A stretch of 64,000 nt of DNA from an uncultured Campylobacter sp. (GTDB lineage Bacteria; Campylobacterota; Campylobacteria; Campylobacterales; Campylobacteraceae): assembly GCF_938002845.1 (NCBI RefSeq), contig NZ_CALKZP010000047.1, positions 14,173 to 78,172 of the forward strand. The letters are read 5' to 3'. The position numbers and the translations under genes are program-made. This document shows positions 62,480-64,000 of the stretch, in pieces. How positions within the stretch are numbered: position 1 is the stretch's first letter; each line of letters begins with the position of its first letter. The notes under the pieces are model-generated. The model had not been told where the DNA came from. It saw only the letters and a list, made by a program, of their open reading frames with translations, and searched no databases.

Positions 62480-63247
62480 ATGAAGCGTGATACTTTAAAC
62501 GCCATAAAATTTCGCGGTATAACCTCTAGCGTTTTATCGATTTGCTGTTACCTGATCATTTGGGCTTGTTGCGAGTTCTGGCATGACGTTGAAATAAGCA
62601 AATTTTTAGGCGTTGCCGCCGTAATTATTGTCATAATTTTCGCTTCGATGATTTTTAAACTCTCGGCAACCAAAATTATCTCTGATATCTCCGATAGTAA
62701 GGTCTTTAGGACGTATTTAATTACCTTTATTGCCCGAGTGCTTTGGACTATCATGGTTATCGCATTTTTATTGTATGCTATAAATATCGCGAGCTCGGAA
62801 ACTCTCAATTACTTCTTTCATAGCCACAGAGAATCTTTTGTAGATACATTCTATTCTGTTATTAGAACAACTCAAAATATAGGGTTTAGTTATCAAAACG
62901 AAGCGATGCTGATTGCCATATGGAGCAATATCTTTCTTGTTGTAATTCCAGTACTTAAAACTATTAATTACGTAGTGTTGATACTAGTGTATTATAAACT
63001 AGGCAAAGCTGCTACAAATAAGATTTTTTACTTCTGTGGAGGATTATATTTTATGTATTGGATACTTCTAAATATTATGAATGTATTCGTTAATCTTCCG
63101 AAAATAAGCAATGTAACAGCGGTATGTATCATACTTATAGCGATTTTTTTATCTGAAATTTTAGAGCTTATCGCTTGGATTAGGATTAAAGGAATTTCAG
63201 GCGCGGAGCTTTGGAATAAAACCTTATGGACGACGCCTACAAAATAA
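62480..63247 (+). CDS. Polytopic membrane protein of unknown function
   Basis: 255 residues with six or seven hydrophobic segments (for example SVLSICCYLIIWACC, FLGVAAVIIVIIFASMIF, FIARVLWTIMVIAFLLYAI, CGGLYFMYWILLNIM, VCIILIAIFLSEILELIAW). No charged or cysteine motif that would name a family. Codon use and composition are more AT-rich than the hyp genes, suggesting later arrival or weaker constraint. Monocistronic by appearance. Confidence 0.75.
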   Translation: MKRDTLNAIKFRGITSSVLSICCYLIIWACCEFWHDVEISKFLGVAAVIIVIIFASMIFKLSATKIISDISDSKVFRTYLITFIARVLWTIMVIAFLLYAINIASSETLNYFFHSHRESFVDTFYSVIRTTQNIGFSYQNEAMLIAIWSNIFLVVIPVLKTINYVVLILVYYKLGKAATNKIFYFCGGLYFMYWILLNIMNVFVNLPKISNVTAVCIILIAIFLSEILELIAWIRIKGISGAELWNKTLWTTPTK

Positions 63248-63494
63248 ATCAAAAAACCAATCTGAAATTACGCACAAGCCATTTAAAATTTCATAAATTT
63301 ACTTACGAATTCCATATCGCACCGCGAAATTCTACATGAAATTTATATGCACGATGTAAAATTTTTAAATTCGCCCTACTTTAAAATTTCATCTTTTACC
63401 TAAAATTTATCATTAAAAATCTATAATATTTTAAAGTATATTTTCTAAATGCAATCGCTTATAAAGCACGCACGAACGGGCGTATTAAAAAGTA

Positions 63495-63500
63495 TATAAT
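63495..63500 (+). promoter_or_regulatory. -10 element of the binding-protein gene
   Basis: TATAAT, 20 nt before the ATG at 63521, with AAAGGA at 63508-63513. An AT-rich tract at 63420-63450 could hold a Fur site but does not match it clearly. Confidence 0.5.
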
Positions 63501-63520
63501 CTAAATTAAAGGATAGAAAA

Positions 63521-64000
63521 ATGAGTAAGCCTCACTCTTTCGCGCTAGCCCTTGCGCTGTGCGCGAGTTCGCTTTTTGCAGACCACGTCGTAACCGATCA
63601 GCTAGGCCGAGACGTTACGCTGCCTGATCAGGTTAAGCGCATAGTCGTGCTTCAGCACCAAAGCCTAAACGCGCTCAACGAGCTAAACGCGCTGGATAAG
63701 GTTGCCCTCGTGCAGGAGTCGTGGGAAAAGTCGCTCGGCAAAAACTACATCCGCCTAGCGCCGAGCCTAAAAGACATGCCGACCCCGGGCGATCTAAAGG
63801 TCATCAACTACGAGGCGGTGCTTTGCTAAAGCCGGGCGTCGTGATCGTCACGAACTACATCCCGCAAGAGTACATCGATAAAATGACGGAACTCAAAATT
63901 CCCGTGATCGCCGTTAGCTTTCAGCGCAGCGACGCCGCCGATAAAGGCAAGCTAAATCCGACCTTCAAAGACGACGAGGCGGCCTACACCGAGGGCTTTT
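63521..64000 (+). pseudogene. Iron-type ABC substrate-binding protein, frameshifted and cut by window end
   Basis: Signal peptide HSFALALALCASSLFA, then VTDQLGRDVTLPDQVKRIVV, the beginning typical of iron-siderophore/haem periplasmic binding proteins (FepB/BtuF-like). The frame stops at 63829 after INYEAVLC; restoring one base in the TTT near 63821 continues LKPGVVIVTNYIPQEYIDKM and PVIAVSFQRSDAADKG to the window edge. Either a sequencing slip in a short T run or true inactivation. Transporter genes would be expected downstream. Confidence 0.75.

Overview
The window looks like a chromosomal segment of a high-GC oral-type Campylobacter (C. gracilis / rectus / showae group). Three things point there: the gene set (a msbA-cysS-murJ and ruvA-ddl-hydrolase-murF block, the periplasmic methylmenaquinol:fumarate reductase MfrABE, and a Wolinella/Helicobacter-style hydABCDE hydrogenase), frequent TTG/GTG starts behind AAGGA-type ribosome sites, and TATAAT-type -10 elements mostly without a -35. 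The species call is inference. I recognised no rRNA, tRNA, insertion sequence, CRISPR array or prophage.

Layout. 1-14.4 kb: envelope and housekeeping genes: partial msbA, cysS and murJ on the minus strand; then on the plus strand mlaEFD with its lipoprotein, ruvA, ddl, a small Phd-like protein, an alpha/beta hydrolase, murF and an AlkD-type repair gene. 14.5-18.1 kb: two broken genes (an FMN-binding protein and a short-chain dehydrogenase), a BON-domain lipoprotein and upp. 18.9-29.9 kb: a UvrD-type helicase, divergent from pbpC and a bacterial alpha-2-macroglobulin. 30-33.4 kb: a Tat-exported flavocytochrome-c-type flavoprotein, a flavodoxin/ferredoxin fusion and a decayed unknown gene. 33.9-39.3 kb: a two-component system with a PepSY protein and a low-complexity protein, divergent from a lipid A phosphoethanolamine transferase. 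39.5-44.3 kb: a LysR regulator divergent from mfrABE. 44.7-61.7 kb: a complete [NiFe] uptake hydrogenase locus, hydABCDE-hypF-nikR-hypBCDEA. 62.4-64 kb: an AT-richer membrane-protein gene and a frameshifted iron-type ABC binding protein cut by the window edge.

Together the central genes describe anaerobic respiration: HydABC oxidises hydrogen on the periplasmic side and reduces the quinone pool; MfrABE, and possibly the second flavoprotein, reduce fumarate or a related acceptor in the periplasm. HydD, HydE and the Hyp proteins mature the hydrogenase, and NikR inside the locus ties it to nickel.

The most unusual feature is a pair of sequence phenomena that may be linked. Many intergenic gaps (0.3-1.1 kb) are full of short AT-rich palindromes around AAATTTTAAAATTT. 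At least seven otherwise intact proteins (PbpC, HypF, HydD, HypA, MurF, the histidine kinase, and a small zinc-ribbon-like protein), with HypE as a milder case, carry in-frame low-complexity insertions built on related AAAATT(C/T) words, read as Gln-Asn-Ser/Phe/Leu. In PbpC one insertion is a strict 15-nt array of 20 pentapeptides; in HypF four insertions roughly double the protein. Catalytic motifs are preserved on both sides of every insertion.
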